DNA from: Paenibacillus silagei
GTDB lineage: Bacteria > Bacillota > Bacilli > Paenibacillales > Paenibacillaceae
Direction: 5' to 3'
Length of the DNA stretch: 64,000 bases
NCBI RefSeq assembly: GCF_017874735.1
Contig: NZ_JAGGLV010000005.1
Coordinates: 62,001-126,000, forward strand
A model generated the notes under the pieces. That model did no database searches. It was not told the origin of the DNA and saw nothing but the letters and a program-made list of their open reading frames with translations. The position numbers and the translations under genes were made by a program. Below, one piece after another: positions 34,096 to 43,553 of the stretch (position 1 is the stretch's first letter; every line of letters starts with the position of its first letter).

Positions 34096-35727
34096 TTACA
34101 TATAAATAATACGGTGTGTTCCGCTGTAGTCAGCAGGCACAGCCATCAATTCCTCAAGCCATTCCATCCCGTACCGGTTCAGATAATACATCATATTATA
34201 GACACGCTCCTGAAGCTTACCCAGCGGCATTAGCGATAGCTCGATCCGTTCCCACTGGCGAAGTGCAGCCTCATTCTGTTTCTCCATCGCATCCAGAGCT
34301 TTGCTCTGCAGGAAGGAGATCTGGTCGATAATCTTATCCTTGTTATTGCCACCCAGCTTCAGCAGACCTGCCTGAATGCTGCCAAGCTGCTCGATCAGCG
34401 GCTCATACATCCCGGAGAAGGCCGTCTTGATCTCTTCAAATTTGTCTTCGAGCTTCAGCTCATCCTGAGCGTTCAGCCACGCTTTGCGTTTATCATCCAG
34501 ACCCGTCTGCACATCCGTGAAGGACAAGCCGTATTTATCCATATGCTTGCGAAGCGTTCCCTCAATCACTGTAAAAGACATGCGCGGAATAATCAGCGGC
34601 ATCTGTCCGTCCAGCACCCTGAAGGCTTGATGCGGAATAGCCCAGTAAGCCATTTCCCCTTGTCCGAGCACCGTAGCGAGTACAGGAAGTACATAGTCCT
34701 GCATCAGCGGACGGGTTAGCACATTGTTGCTGAACCGTTCGGGATGGCTCTCCAGCAGCTCCAGCAGCTCGGAACGGGAGAACGAGACAGTCGCCTTCCG
34801 GTCTGCGAACCGCCCCTCCACCTTATGGAGCAGAAGCCGTGCACCCTCATGGATATAAAAAAGATTCGCATTGCCGGGCGTCACATCGGCTTGCAGCTCA
34901 TATCCGCTGGCCGTAATCCGTTCAGCTGCGGCAAGATAAGCTGCCTCCAGCTCGTCATTGCGCTCAATCATTGATGCGAACATGGGCGCTTCCAGCCTGC
35001 GCAGGGCAGGATCAGCAGAATCCAGCAGAATCAGTCCGAATTTGCCGAACAAAGACCCCATTAGCTTCGCAAACGCCTCCGTCATATTCCTGGCACCTGT
35101 GGATGCAGCCGTAACCAGCTCCATCAGCTGCGGTTTGAATTCACTGTCCTGCAATAAGCCGTCCAGCTGTGTAACCGCCTGAAGCCAGCTCTCGGCATCT
35201 ACCTGGATCTCGCTGACCGAGGACCGGGGACCTTCGCCTTTATCCAGCTTAATCCGGGTAATTTCGCCTGTCCGGTTCAGCACATACGTATGATTGACCT
35301 CATCCCAGTCATGATCCTCACCCGCAATCCAGAACAGCGGAACGACCGGCCGGCCAAGCTGGGCCGCTGCCTCCCGGGCCGCCTGAATGGTAGTAATGGC
35401 CTTATAGACCACGAATAGAGGCCCTGTGAACAAGCCGCTCTGCTGGCCGCCTGTCACCACCAGGGTATCCGGCTGTTCCAGCAATTCTATCGAGCGGAGG
35501 ACGGCTTCATGGGTATTGTGTTTCCCGTTGTAGCTGCGCAGGTACGATACAACCTCTGCGCGGTCTGCCCGCAAGCTTCCTGTACGATCAAGCCACGCTG
35601 CTCGTTCAGCCCGGCTCTCCGGGCTGCGGAAGTCCCCGCCATACAAATGTCCTACTGTTTCGTATTGATGTATATAGTCACTGGCGAGCGCAGATCCGCC
35701 CGGCAGTGGTTCCTGTACAACATTCAT
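34096..35727 (-). CDS. bshC: BshC, putative cysteine ligase for bacillithiol synthesis
   Basis: 543 residues, as expected. Family blocks are [22 protein letters not shown] at the N-terminus, [25 protein letters not shown] near 90, [22 protein letters not shown] near 125, and a helical C-terminal part. BshC joins cysteine to GlcN-malate, completing bacillithiol, the low-weight thiol of Bacillales. ATG 35727 is 10 bases after AAGGAGG and has a clear sigma-A promoter about 70 bases upstream. It starts a bshC-ahcY pair, which links two sulfur compounds. Confidence 0.96.
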   Translation of the reverse strand: MNVVQEPLPGGSALASDYIHQYETVGHLYGGDFRSPESRAERAAWLDRTGSLRADRAEVVSYLRSYNGKHNTHEAVLRSIELLEQPDTLVVTGGQQSGLFTGPLFVVYKAITTIQAAREAAAQLGRPVVPLFWIAGEDHDWDEVNHTYVLNRTGEITRIKLDKGEGPRSSVSEIQVDAESWLQAVTQLDGLLQDSEFKPQLMELVTAASTGARNMTEAFAKLMGSLFGKFGLILLDSADPALRRLEAPMFASMIERNDELEAAYLAAAERITASGYELQADVTPGNANLFYIHEGARLLLHKVEGRFADRKATVSFSRSELLELLESHPERFSNNVLTRPLMQDYVLPVLATVLGQGEMAYWAIPHQAFRVLDGQMPLIIPRMSFTVIEGTLRKHMDKYGLSFTDVQTGLDDKRKAWLNAQDELKLEDKFEEIKTAFSGMYEPLIEQLGSIQAGLLKLGGNNKDKIIDQISFLQSKALDAMEKQNEAALRQWERIELSLMPLGKLQERVYNMMYYLNRYGMEWLEELMAVPADYSGTHRIIYM

Positions 35728-35797
35728 GGATAGTGGCCTCCTTGTTCTGCAATAACCTGCTGCTATATGTAATTCATAAATCGGTAAACCCTTTATG

Positions 35798-35826
35798 ATT
35801 GTATCCAAAGTTGGGTGCGGCGTCAA
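35798..35826 (-). promoter_or_regulatory. Sigma-A promoter of bshC-ahcY
   Basis: TTGACG (35826-35821), 17 bases, TACAAT (35803-35798) on the minus strand; each hexamer differs from consensus by one base. It is about 71 bases before the bshC start. Confidence 0.8.
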
Positions 35827-35864
35827 AGTATATACGCCATCCTTATGAAGGATATCCGTAAATT

Positions 35865-35897
35865 GAAAGAATAGGCGAGAGCTGAATGCTCCCGCCT
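35865..35897 (-). terminator. Terminator of the opp operon
   Basis: GGCGGGAGC pairs with GCTCTCGCC on the minus strand with one mismatch on each side and is followed by TATTCTTTC. It lies about 25 bases after oppF. Confidence 0.6.
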
Positions 35898-35920
35898 ACG
35901 TTCTACTTGCCATTTTAAGT

Positions 35921-36853
35921 TTAGGCAAATTGCTTGGCTACGAAATGTCCCTTGGACACTTCAACCAGTTCATAATCGCTGTCATTTGTTTTCTCGCCGG
36001 CAGCATAAATCGGACTGCCCAGCTCATCATGCAGATGAATGCGTTTTTTGTTCGCTTCAACCTCTGGGTCTGGAACCGGAATCGCCGAGAGCAGAGATTT
36101 GGTATATGGATGGATCGGATTAGCATACAATTCTTCGCTTTCCGCCAGCTCTACCATTTTGCCCAGGTACATAACGGCCACACGGTCACTGATATGCTTA
36201 ACCATGGACAAGTCATGCGCGATGAAGAGATAAGTAAGTCCAAGACGATCCTGCAGCTCCTTGAGCAGGTTAACGACCTGCGCCTGGATGGATACGTCGA
36301 GTGCCGAGATCGGCTCGTCACAGACGATGAACTTAGGGTTCACGGCGAGCGAACGGGCAATCCCGATACGTTGGCGTTGTCCGCCGGAGAATTCATGCGG
36401 ATAACGGGTGGCATGGTCATGGTTAAGTCCAACCATATCGAGCAGCTCTTCAATCCGCTTCTTGCGTTCCTGCCGGCTTCCGGCCAGATTGTGAATATCC
36501 AGTGCTTCACCGATGATATCAGACACCGTGAACCGCGGGTTAAGCGAGGCATACGGGTCCTGGAAAATCATTTGCATATCACGGCGCATAGCCTTCATCT
36601 TGCCGCCGGACAATTTGTAGATATCTGTACCATTGTATTTCACGCTTCCCGCAGTCGGTTCATACAAGCGGAGAACTGTGCGGCCGGCAGTAGTCTTGCC
36701 GCAGCCGGACTCCCCTACCATCCCCAGGGTTTCGCCTTCACGGATCGAGAAGCTAATATTATCAACTGCCTTAAGAACTCTTCCTTTGCCCACATTGAAA
36801 TATTTCTTAAGACCTTCTACTTCAATCAGATTCTTGCTCAGATTCTTACTCAA
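35921..36853 (-). CDS. oppF: Oligopeptide ABC transporter ATP-binding protein OppF
   Basis: 310 residues. Walker [18 protein letters not shown]-loop [13 protein letters not shown], signature [18 protein letters not shown], Walker [13 protein letters not shown] and H-loop FIAHDL are all intact, plus the C-terminal oligopeptide extension ([20 protein letters not shown]). It powers peptide uptake with a partner ATPase OppD. The start is TTG at 36853, overlapping the stop of the oppD remnant, with AAGGAGGTG 8 bases upstream. Since oppD is broken, OppF would need to act as homodimer or borrow a partner. Confidence 0.95.
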   Translation of the reverse strand: MSKNLSKNLIEVEGLKKYFNVGKGRVLKAVDNISFSIREGETLGMVGESGCGKTTAGRTVLRLYEPTAGSVKYNGTDIYKLSGGKMKAMRRDMQMIFQDPYASLNPRFTVSDIIGEALDIHNLAGSRQERKKRIEELLDMVGLNHDHATRYPHEFSGGQRQRIGIARSLAVNPKFIVCDEPISALDVSIQAQVVNLLKELQDRLGLTYLFIAHDLSMVKHISDRVAVMYLGKMVELAESEELYANPIHPYTKSLLSAIPVPDPEVEANKKRIHLHDELGSPIYAAGEKTNDSDYELVEVSKGHFVAKQFA

Positions 36854-37410
36854 ACGAACTGCACCTCCTTGGCCATCGAATGCAGATTCCAGCAGCGCGC
36901 TATAAGCGTATCACTGAACTCTGTGATGCCGGGATCAATCAACCCCTTCACAGGAGGCACTGCTTCGCTGCAGTACGCTGTGAACGGATAACCGACCGGC
37001 GGCATAATCAGATCCGGGGAAGCTGAAGTGATCGGAATCACCGGCTCGCCCTTCTTCGGGTCTTGTGCTGCCATGCCGCACAAGACCCTTGGTGTATTAC
37101 GATAACCCTCTCACCAGTCCCGGCAACTACGCCGGGGTTCAGTGTATTCAGGATGATGGAGATCCCAAGCGAATTGCTGCACTTCGCCGGAGAATTCGTG
37201 GGGATATTGGTTAAAGCGAGCCTACGCTTTCATAATGCCTACTAGCTTCAGCATTTCAACAGCTTAATGATTCGCTTCGGCCGCTAGCATATTCTGATGT
37301 TAATCAAAACTTCGGTTATCTGATTGCCCACTTGGATCATTGGGTTCAAAGAAGTCATCGGGTCTTGAAATATCATGCCAATATCTTTGCCGCATGGGTT
37401 CCACCATTGT
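36850..37410 (-). pseudogene. oppD: Decayed oppD (oligopeptide ABC transporter ATPase)
   Basis: Fragments of an OppD-type ATPase can be read between oppC and oppF, in changing frames. [19 protein letters not shown] (Q-loop) is at 37392-37335, [11 protein letters not shown], a stop, AVEMLKLVGI follow, then RFNQYPHEFSG at about 37219-37187, GVVAGTGERVIVI at about 37130, and a C-terminal SPDLIMPPVGYPFTAYC to RCWNLH end. The first 100 or so codons with Walker A are missing, the Walker B region is deleted, and there are in-frame stops and frameshifts. What is left is about 560 bases where about 1 kb is normal. A 77-codon open stretch (36850-37083) keeps the C-terminal end and may still aid oppF translation by coupling. 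Confidence 0.88.
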
Positions 37411-37416
37411 TAATAT

Positions 37417-38364
37417 CTATTTCTTCAGCTTAGGATCAAGCGCATCACGCAGGCCGTCACCAAAAATATTAAAGGAAAGCATCGTTAAACTGATAAGAAT
37501 CGCAGGGAACAGGAAACGCCATGGATAGTAAAGCCATCCGGTCAGCGAGTCATTGATCATCGAACCGAGTGAAGCTACCGGGGCCTGTACACCAAGACCG
37601 AGGAAGCTCAGGAACGCTTCGGCAAAGATGGCATTCGGCACGGACAGCGTAATCGTTACAATAATCGGTCCTACAGCATTCGGCAAAAGATGCTTGAACA
37701 GCAGACGCTTGGACCCTGCACCCATCGAACGCGAAGCCAATACGAACTCACGGTTCTTAAGCTGCATAATCTCCCCGCGCACAATCCAGGACATCGTAAT
37801 CCAGCCCGTTATCGTCAGCGCCAGGATAATGGTACCAAGGCTTGGTTCAAGTACGACCAGCAGCAGGATAACTACCAGCAGGTATGGAATGGAGTACAGA
37901 ATTTCAGAGATCTTATTCATGATATTGTCTACACGGCCACCGAAGTAACCCATGATTCCGCCGTAGATGACCCCAATGAAAAGGTCAATGGCAGCAGCGG
38001 CAAGGCCGACAATCAGTGAGATTCGTGCGCCGTACCAGGTACGGACAAAGATATCGCGTCCCAGATCATCTGTACCGAACCAGTGGTCGGATGATGGGGG
38101 CTTATTCGTGTTGAGCAAATCGTTAGAGTAGTAATTGAACTTTGAGAAGAACGGCGCAATAATTGCAGCCAGTACAATCAGTCCAAGAACCCCCAGAGCT
38201 GTCATTGCCATTTTATTCTGGCGCAGACGTTCCCAGGAATCCCGCCAGGCGGACAGACTTTCGCGCTGAATGACTTCAGCTTGCCGTTCATCAACTCCGA
38301 CCTTACGGAAATCTTCCGGTTTCAGGTTCGCATCCTGCGATACCAAGTTTTTGTCAGAAGCCAC
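37417..38364 (-). CDS. oppC: Oligopeptide ABC transporter permease OppC
   Basis: 315 residues. A cytoplasmic N-tail and first span (ALGVLGLIVLAAIIAPFF) are followed by the OppC_N motif, HWFGTDDLGRDIFVRTWYGARISL, five more spans, and the ATPase-docking EAA loop EFVLASRSMGAGSKRLLFKHLLPN. The end is GDGLRDALDPKLKK, common in this family. It pairs with OppB in the membrane. The start is GTG at 38364, 8 bases after GGAGGG and close behind oppB. Confidence 0.96.
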   Translation of the reverse strand: MASDKNLVSQDANLKPEDFRKVGVDERQAEVIQRESLSAWRDSWERLRQNKMAMTALGVLGLIVLAAIIAPFFSKFNYYSNDLLNTNKPPSSDHWFGTDDLGRDIFVRTWYGARISLIVGLAAAAIDLFIGVIYGGIMGYFGGRVDNIMNKISEILYSIPYLLVVILLLVVLEPSLGTIILALTITGWITMSWIVRGEIMQLKNREFVLASRSMGAGSKRLLFKHLLPNAVGPIIVTITLSVPNAIFAEAFLSFLGLGVQAPVASLGSMINDSLTGWLYYPWRFLFPAILISLTMLSFNIFGDGLRDALDPKLKK

Positions 38365-38367
38365 TCG

Positions 38368-39300
38368 TTAGCCCTCCTTTCCGCCAGATAGTTTGATACG
38401 CGGATCTATAAACACATAAGCAATGTCAGTGATAAACCGCGCTACCATAAGCAGTACACCATAGAAGATCGTAATCCCCATAATAACGGTATAATCACGG
38501 ACACCAATCGCTTCGACAAATTGCTTGCCGATCCCGCCGACACCGAAGATCTGCTCAATAACGACCGAACCGGTTACGATGTTAGCCGTCATAGGTCCCA
38601 TATAGGTTACCACCGGCAGAATTCCGTTACGCAGCACGTGGCGGCTCAAGATGGCTGCCCAGCTTAGGCCTTTCGCCTTAGCTGTCTTGATGTAATCTGC
38701 ATGCAGGACCTCCAGCATACTGGAGCGCGTCAGCCTCGCTATGAAGGCTATAGGCTGCGCCGATAACGCGGTTACAGGCAAGACATAATACATCGGCCCT
38801 TTGAACCCGGAGACCGGGAACATATGAAATTTGTAGGCGAACACATACTGCAGCAGCGAGGCGACTACAAAGCTCGGAACCGCAATCCCCAGCACCGCCA
38901 GCACCATTGCTGCACTGTCAATAAACTTGCGGTGATAGAGTGCCGCCATCATGCCGAGGAAGACTCCGACAATAACCGACACAAGAATTGCGATAAGCCC
39001 CAGCTTCAGAGACGCCGAGAATGTCTGACCGATCAGATGTGTTACATCCTGATTCAGACGCTTCATGGATACACCCAGATCGCCCTGGGCGATTTCACCC
39101 AAATACTTAAAATATTGATGATAGAGCGGCTTGTCCAATCCATATTGCTCGTATAAACGCGCTTTTATTTCTGGTGGAATCTTCTTTTCAGAAGTAAACG
39201 GGTCCCCCGGAATAGCTTTCATCAGAAAAAAGGTCGCTGAAATCAGCACAAACAGCGAGACAAGCATATAGAAAAACTTATTGGCAATATAACGAACCAT
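38368..39300 (-). CDS. oppB: Oligopeptide ABC transporter permease OppB
   Basis: 310 residues with six spans. The first span and following KAIPGDPFTSEKKIPPEIKARLYEQYGLDKPLYHQYFKYL are classic OppB; the EAA loop is DYIKTAKAKGLSWAAILSRHVLRNG. It ends FIDPRIKLSGGKEG. ATG 39300 lies 9 bases after AAGGAGGTG, which itself contains an in-frame GTG at 39312. It is separated from oppA by a strong hairpin with a U-run. Confidence 0.96.
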   Translation of the reverse strand: MVRYIANKFFYMLVSLFVLISATFFLMKAIPGDPFTSEKKIPPEIKARLYEQYGLDKPLYHQYFKYLGEIAQGDLGVSMKRLNQDVTHLIGQTFSASLKLGLIAILVSVIVGVFLGMMAALYHRKFIDSAAMVLAVLGIAVPSFVVASLLQYVFAYKFHMFPVSGFKGPMYYVLPVTALSAQPIAFIARLTRSSMLEVLHADYIKTAKAKGLSWAAILSRHVLRNGILPVVTYMGPMTANIVTGSVVIEQIFGVGGIGKQFVEAIGVRDYTVIMGITIFYGVLLMVARFITDIAYVFIDPRIKLSGGKEG

Positions 39301-39422
39301 CCCCATCAACACCTCCTTCGACTTTTTTTAAGACACATAATTAGATTTTATGAAAAAAATGGCCATTTGTCTAATTTCTTATTTTGTAAGTTCGTGAAAT
39401 GTTTAACAAAAAGCCCGAAATG

Positions 39423-39463
39423 CAAAAAAAAGGGATATATATGGAATTCCACATATATATCCC
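39423..39463 (-). terminator. Terminator/attenuator between oppA and oppB
   Basis: GGGATATATAT and ATATATATCCC form a perfect 11-bp stem on the minus strand, extended by GG/CC, and TTTTTTTT follows. As oppB-oppF follow without an evident promoter, it probably lets only part of transcripts continue, giving excess OppA. Confidence 0.88.
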
Positions 39464-39525
39464 GAAGTGTAAAGCTCCCTTCAGACTATCACTATTCAGT
39501 TCATAAACTGAAGGTTCTGCATTTC

Positions 39526-41244
39526 TTAGTGCTCGAGCAGGTAAGCGCGAGTGAAGTCAATTGCACCGCTGAAGTCAAGAGTTACACCTTTGAGGTACTC
39601 TTTAGTCAGGGAGTTGTTGGTGTAGTAGTAGAACGGAATCAGGATCATGTCATCCTGAATGATCATTTTCTCAGCCTTAGCAAACAATTCCTGGCGTTTT
39701 GCCAGATCAGAGCTTGTTTTGGCTTCTTGGATCAGCTTATCGTACTCAGGGTTAGCGTAACCAGTATCATTGTTACCGCCGCCTGTTACCCACATATCAA
39801 GGAAGGTCATTGGATCATTGTAATCCGCAGTCCAGCCGGCACGTGCGATCTGGTAGTTCAGGTTCTGACGGTTGTCGATGAATACTGCCCACTCCTGGTT
39901 CACAGTGTTAACAGTGATACCCAGAGCCTGTTTCCACATATCAGCTACAGCCAAAGCGATTTTCTTGTGGCCTTCACTTGTGTTGTAAGACAATTCAACC
40001 GGTGGCAATGCAGTCAGGCCTTCTTCAGCCAGACCTTCTGCCAGCAATTTTTTAGCTTCTTCTGTATCTTCTTTGAAGTAATCATCTTTAACTGCAGTAC
40101 GGTATTCACCGTCAGCGCCCGCGATACCTGGAGGTACATACCCGAATGCCGGAAGCTGTCCGCCCTGTGCTACGTTGTCAATCAGCGATTGACGGTTAAC
40201 TGTCATAGCCAATGCTTTACGGATTTTAACGTTATTGAAAGGTTTTTCAGTGATGTTGAATTCATAGTAGTAGGTACTTGCGATACCTTTTCTCTGGAAT
40301 TCGTTAGGAAGCTCTTTCTGTACGATTGGCACCTGTTCTTGCGGGATTTCACCGTGAGGTGCACCAGCGCGGTCAAGCTCGCCGTTCTTGTAGCTCAAGA
40401 GTTCAGTTGCTCCACTGTTAACCAGGGAGAAATCGATTTTAGCCAGCTTGATGTTGGCAGCATCCCAGTACTTATCGTTCTTGCTTACTTGCAGGGATTG
40501 GCCGGTAGTCCACTCAGTCAATGTGAACGCACCGTTAGTGATCATAGTGTCTTTGCTTGTAGCCCATTTAGCATTACCCTCAACGGATTTGTGTACAGGG
40601 TAATAAGTATAGAAGGACAGAAGTCCAAGGAAGTAAGGAGTAGGTGCTTTCAGCGTAACTTCAAGAGTTTTCGCGTCAACAGCTTTTACACCAACTTCGT
40701 TGAAATCTGCAACTTTCTTAGTGTAATATTCTTCACCATTCTTCAGGTAGTACAATTGATAAGCGTAAGGTGCAGTAGGATCTGTGTTAGGATCGAGCAC
40801 GATTTTCCATGCGCGAACGAAATCAGCAGCTTCTACAGGATCACCGTTGCTCCACTGTGCATCACGCAGGTGGAACGTATATACCAGTCCGTCAGCGGAA
40901 ATATCCCATTTCTCAGCAATACCCGGCTCAGCTTGACCAGTTTCATCATTCATGCGCGTCAGGCCTTCATACATAGTTTTCAGGACGGTGTTGGCCTGGC
41001 TGTCCTGAGCTTGTGCAGGGTTAAACGTAGGTGGTTCTGCAGTCAGGTTGACTCTAAGTGTCTGGTCAGCAGCCAGCTTCTCGTCACCTGTTGTTCCTGT
41101 GTTCGTGCTGCCCTCTGGTGCAGTCGTCGCCGCTGCATTGGTGCCGCTGTTCGCATTGTTCTTGTTTCCGCCGCAGCCAGCAAGCACTGTGCCGATCACC
41201 AGAACTATTGCGATCATGAGCAATAGACTTTTACTCTTCTTCAT
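39526..41244 (-). CDS. oppA: Oligopeptide-binding lipoprotein OppA
   Basis: 572 residues. The signal peptide KKSKSLLLMIAIVLVIGTVLAGCGG has a lipobox (LAGC, Cys at 23), then a low-complexity Asn/Thr/Gly linker to about residue 50. The SBP_bac_5 domain follows: LRVNLTAEPPTFNPAQAQDSQ, GLVYTFHLRDAQWSNGDPVEAADFVRAWK, and FNITEKPFNNVKIRKALAMTVNRQSLID. It catches peptides outside and hands them to OppBC. Its codon use is more AT-ended than in neighbours, suggesting high expression. GGGGG precedes ATG 41244. Confidence 0.97.
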   Translation of the reverse strand: MKKSKSLLLMIAIVLVIGTVLAGCGGNKNNANSGTNAAATTAPEGSTNTGTTGDEKLAADQTLRVNLTAEPPTFNPAQAQDSQANTVLKTMYEGLTRMNDETGQAEPGIAEKWDISADGLVYTFHLRDAQWSNGDPVEAADFVRAWKIVLDPNTDPTAPYAYQLYYLKNGEEYYTKKVADFNEVGVKAVDAKTLEVTLKAPTPYFLGLLSFYTYYPVHKSVEGNAKWATSKDTMITNGAFTLTEWTTGQSLQVSKNDKYWDAANIKLAKIDFSLVNSGATELLSYKNGELDRAGAPHGEIPQEQVPIVQKELPNEFQRKGIASTYYYEFNITEKPFNNVKIRKALAMTVNRQSLIDNVAQGGQLPAFGYVPPGIAGADGEYRTAVKDDYFKEDTEEAKKLLAEGLAEEGLTALPPVELSYNTSEGHKKIALAVADMWKQALGITVNTVNQEWAVFIDNRQNLNYQIARAGWTADYNDPMTFLDMWVTGGGNNDTGYANPEYDKLIQEAKTSSDLAKRQELFAKAEKMIIQDDMILIPFYYYTNNSLTKEYLKGVTLDFSGAIDFTRAYLLEH

Positions 41245-41285
41245 CTAGCAGTTCCCCCTAAATAGAATGTGGTATATGGTTTATG

Positions 41286-41291
41286 ATTATA
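41286..41291 (-). promoter_or_regulatory. Possible -10 element (TATAAT) of oppA
   Basis: A perfect TATAAT lies about 42 bases before the oppA start on the minus strand, preceded by TTG. No good -35 is found at 16 to 18 bases, so it may need an activator or be a chance match. Confidence 0.3.
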
Positions 41292-41394
41292 CAACCAGTG
41301 GTCAAAAAAATCTAGAGCAATATTTTCTGAAAACGACTTTTTTTTAATTCTTTAAAATTTTGTGACGTTGACGCTTCACCGGAGCAGTGGAACG

Positions 41395-41781
41395 TTACAT
41401 CGCTTGTGATATGTATTGAATGAGGCCTACCACCATAAATAATACGTAACCTACGCCCAGGAAAAAGAAAGAAAGCCGCCACACAGCACGAAGTAACCGT
41501 TTTCCGTCCACCCCTCCTTTGAGGCGGTTTTGCGCGCCGCCAATCAGTCCGGCGGATATTAATACAATAAGTAGTATAAGAAAGAATCCAAAGGTTGAGT
41601 CAAAAATAATATTAAACAGTCCCGAAACTGACAGCAATAAAAATAAAGTAGTTACGTCCATCGCCAGCATCATCGTTTTCCTCTTATCATGCCTCAGCCC
41701 GATTCCTGCGAAATACACAATCAAAAAAGGAACAATCGGAATAACGCTTAACACGCCGAACGAATTCCGGAGAAATTCCAA
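41395..41781 (-). CDS. DUF3397 family membrane protein
   Basis: 128 residues with four hydrophobic spans: about 10-27, 40-57, 65-82 and 103-122. GIGLRHDKRKTMMLAMDVTTLFLLLSVSG and the later GGAQNRLKGGVDGKRLLRAVWR loop match DUF3397 proteins of Bacillales. The function is unknown. In Bacilli it often lies beside panE and near bshC, as here. The start is TTG at 41781, 7 bases downstream of panE, so the two are co-transcribed. Confidence 0.82.
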   Translation of the reverse strand: MEFLRNSFGVLSVIPIVPFLIVYFAGIGLRHDKRKTMMLAMDVTTLFLLLSVSGLFNIIFDSTFGFFLILLIVLISAGLIGGAQNRLKGGVDGKRLLRAVWRLSFFFLGVGYVLFMVVGLIQYISQAM

Positions 41782-41787
41782 ACAGCC

Positions 41788-42768
41788 TCACCCCTCCCTC
41801 ACAGTCATGCCTTCTACCAGTCCGCAGATCCAGCGGTGCAGCGGAGCCTGAACGCCCTGCCGCAGCCCCATATCTACAACGCTTCCGTTAATCCAGCGGA
41901 TTTCCGTCTCCCTTGCAGCAAGTACATCAGCAAGCATCGATGATGTATTGCCCGAGGTCGCGCGGCACACTTCAAGAATGGCCTCCCAGGCACCGTGCTC
42001 CGGGGAAATCCCGCAGGCCTCTAATATCCCGGCTGCCTCTGTATACAGTTCCTTCATAAGCTGTATACGTGCAGCGGAGGCCAGTAATTCGCCGTTCCGG
42101 ACCCGCCAAATGGCGGTTAGAGGATTAATGACAGCATTGATCAGAAGCTTCCGGTAAATGATGGTATCCACTTCTTTCGACAGAGAAGCGTGAAATCCTG
42201 CTGAGGCAAGAGCTTCTATGAAACTAATTATCGCCGCAGGCTCAGATGCCTGCCGGTCAGTTTCATGAATATTTATAGGAGAGCTGCTCTTCCCTATACA
42301 TATTTCCCCTTTGCCGGCATGAATAACCTCTGTTAATGTTTTCCTCTTTGCCGCCTCTGTCGTTACAGCCGCCCAGATGGATGATTGCGGCAGCAGCCCC
42401 CTGAGCAATTCCAGATGTCCGCAGCCGTTCTGAAAGCCTATGATTACAAGCTCCCTGTCTCTGAGCGGCAGGAGAATCTCAGGCAGAGCCTCATGAAGCA
42501 CCTTCTGCTTGACCGTTAACAGCGTAACCTCCCCGGGCTCGGCGAGCTGACACTGTGTATATTCTTCTACCGGTGCAGCGGAGAAGCTCCCGCCTGGAAG
42601 CTGTGTTGCCTCCCTGCCATCTTCATAGCTGACAGTCAGCCCCCGTTCGGATAGTGCCCTGCTCTGCTCTTCCCCCCTGCACCATATCCGTACTTCAGCC
42701 CCACCGGCGATCAGCCGCCCTGCAAGCAGCAGCCCCAGTGACCCCGCACCTATCACATCTATTCTCAC
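41788..42768 (-). CDS. panE: 2-dehydropantoate 2-reductase (PanE/ApbA)
   Basis: 326 residues. RIDVIGAGSLGLLLAGRLIAGGAEVRIWCRG is the NADPH-binding start; QKVLHEALPEI and IGFQNGCGHLE follow; the C-terminal domain has KLLINAVINPLTAIWRVRNGEL with the catalytic Lys, and ETEIRWINGSVVDMG. It reduces ketopantoate to pantoate for coenzyme A synthesis. The likely start is GTG at 42768 behind AGGGGG; a TTG at 42792 gives a longer frame with a worse site. Such genes can belong to related ketoacid reductases, so the substrate is inferred. Confidence 0.9.
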   Translation of the reverse strand: MRIDVIGAGSLGLLLAGRLIAGGAEVRIWCRGEEQSRALSERGLTVSYEDGREATQLPGGSFSAAPVEEYTQCQLAEPGEVTLLTVKQKVLHEALPEILLPLRDRELVIIGFQNGCGHLELLRGLLPQSSIWAAVTTEAAKRKTLTEVIHAGKGEICIGKSSSPINIHETDRQASEPAAIISFIEALASAGFHASLSKEVDTIIYRKLLINAVINPLTAIWRVRNGELLASAARIQLMKELYTEAAGILEACGISPEHGAWEAILEVCRATSGNTSSMLADVLAARETEIRWINGSVVDMGLRQGVQAPLHRWICGLVEGMTVREG

Positions 42769-42840
42769 TAATCCTGCCCCCTGACATGCCAAGCTCCAAT
42801 AATTTTCCTAATTATATCCTGCTTGTCTCTGCAAAAGCAA

Positions 42841-42891
42841 AACAAAAAGCCCTGCTAATCCGTTGCTGTTACGCACTCGGACGCAGGGCTT
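42841..42891 (-). terminator. Terminator of rsfA
   Basis: On the minus strand AAGCCCTGC pairs with GCAGGGCTT around an inner CCG/CGG pair, followed by TTTGTTTTG. It lies in the gap between rsfA and panE. Confidence 0.8.
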
Positions 42892-42905
42892 GCTGCATAA
42901 ATCCT

Positions 42906-43553
42906 CTATTCAATCCGTTCCAGGTTTCCGTTCGCATCCATTTTGAAGCGGGGCTTCTCTTCATCCTCTTCATTAAGAAAAGCCAGCCTGCGGGCACGGT
43001 CCATAATCTGGATCAGTGCCTTGTAATCATCATTGACCACACGGTAATCGCTCTGGGCAAGATTAACCTCTCTCGATAAGCGTTCATTCTCCACTCTCAG
43101 CTCTGAAAGCTCTTCTTCCTTCTCCCGCAGATCGCGCTCCAGCATCTTAAGCTGTCTTCCAGCCTCCTGAAACGTTCCTTTCCATTGCCGCAAAAAGCGG
43201 ATGACGGCATCGATGGACAAGCTGTTCTCGCTTAATCCTTCGCTGCGGCTGTAATCTTCCTCAATGTCACCGAGAATCAGTCCGGCTACCTGCGCCCCGC
43301 GCGAAGCAGGCTGTTTTTTCAGATAGCTCCGTTTCTGGCGCTGGCCTTTGGCAATACCGATGGCATCCTCGTAGCTTTTGCGCACGCAGCTGTTCCAGCG
43401 GAAACCGCAGGCAGCCGACGTTCTGCCGATTTTTTCACCCACCTCTTCAAAAGCAGCAAGCTGTGTGCTGCCCTCGCGGATATGACGCAGCGTTATTTCT
43501 GCCAATATCAGATCATCTTCTGCACTCCAAGCATCCTGTCTAACGGCTGTCAT
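42906..43553 (-). CDS. rsfA: RsfA family prespore transcription factor
   Basis: 215 residues. The N-terminal Myb/SANT-like domain RQDAWSAEDDLILAEITLRHIREGSTQLAAFEEVGEKIGRTSAACGFRWNSCVRK is the RsfA DNA-binding unit; a coiled coil (about residues 125-190) with many Glu/Leu follows. In B. subtilis RsfA is made under sigma-F and tunes forespore genes. ATG 43553 follows TTAGGAGGG. It has its own terminator and faces a divergent promoter for the DUF2626 gene. Confidence 0.9.
   Translation of the reverse strand: MTAVRQDAWSAEDDLILAEITLRHIREGSTQLAAFEEVGEKIGRTSAACGFRWNSCVRKSYEDAIGIAKGQRQKRSYLKKQPASRGAQVAGLILGDIEEDYSRSEGLSENSLSIDAVIRFLRQWKGTFQEAGRQLKMLERDLREKEEELSELRVENERLSREVNLAQSDYRVVNDDYKALIQIMDRARRLAFLNEEDEEKPRFKMDANGNLERIE

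Noticed and set aside
35930..36991. A 353-codon plus-strand frame opposite oppF and the oppD remnant
   Set aside because: It is antisense to the intact ATPase motifs of OppF, with no ribosome site.
39367..41226. A 619-codon open frame on the plus strand opposite oppA
   Set aside because: It is the exact antisense of an OppA gene with lipobox and SBP_bac_5 motifs. The Cys/Ser/Val/Phe-rich product is an artefact of oppA codon use, and it has no ribosome site.
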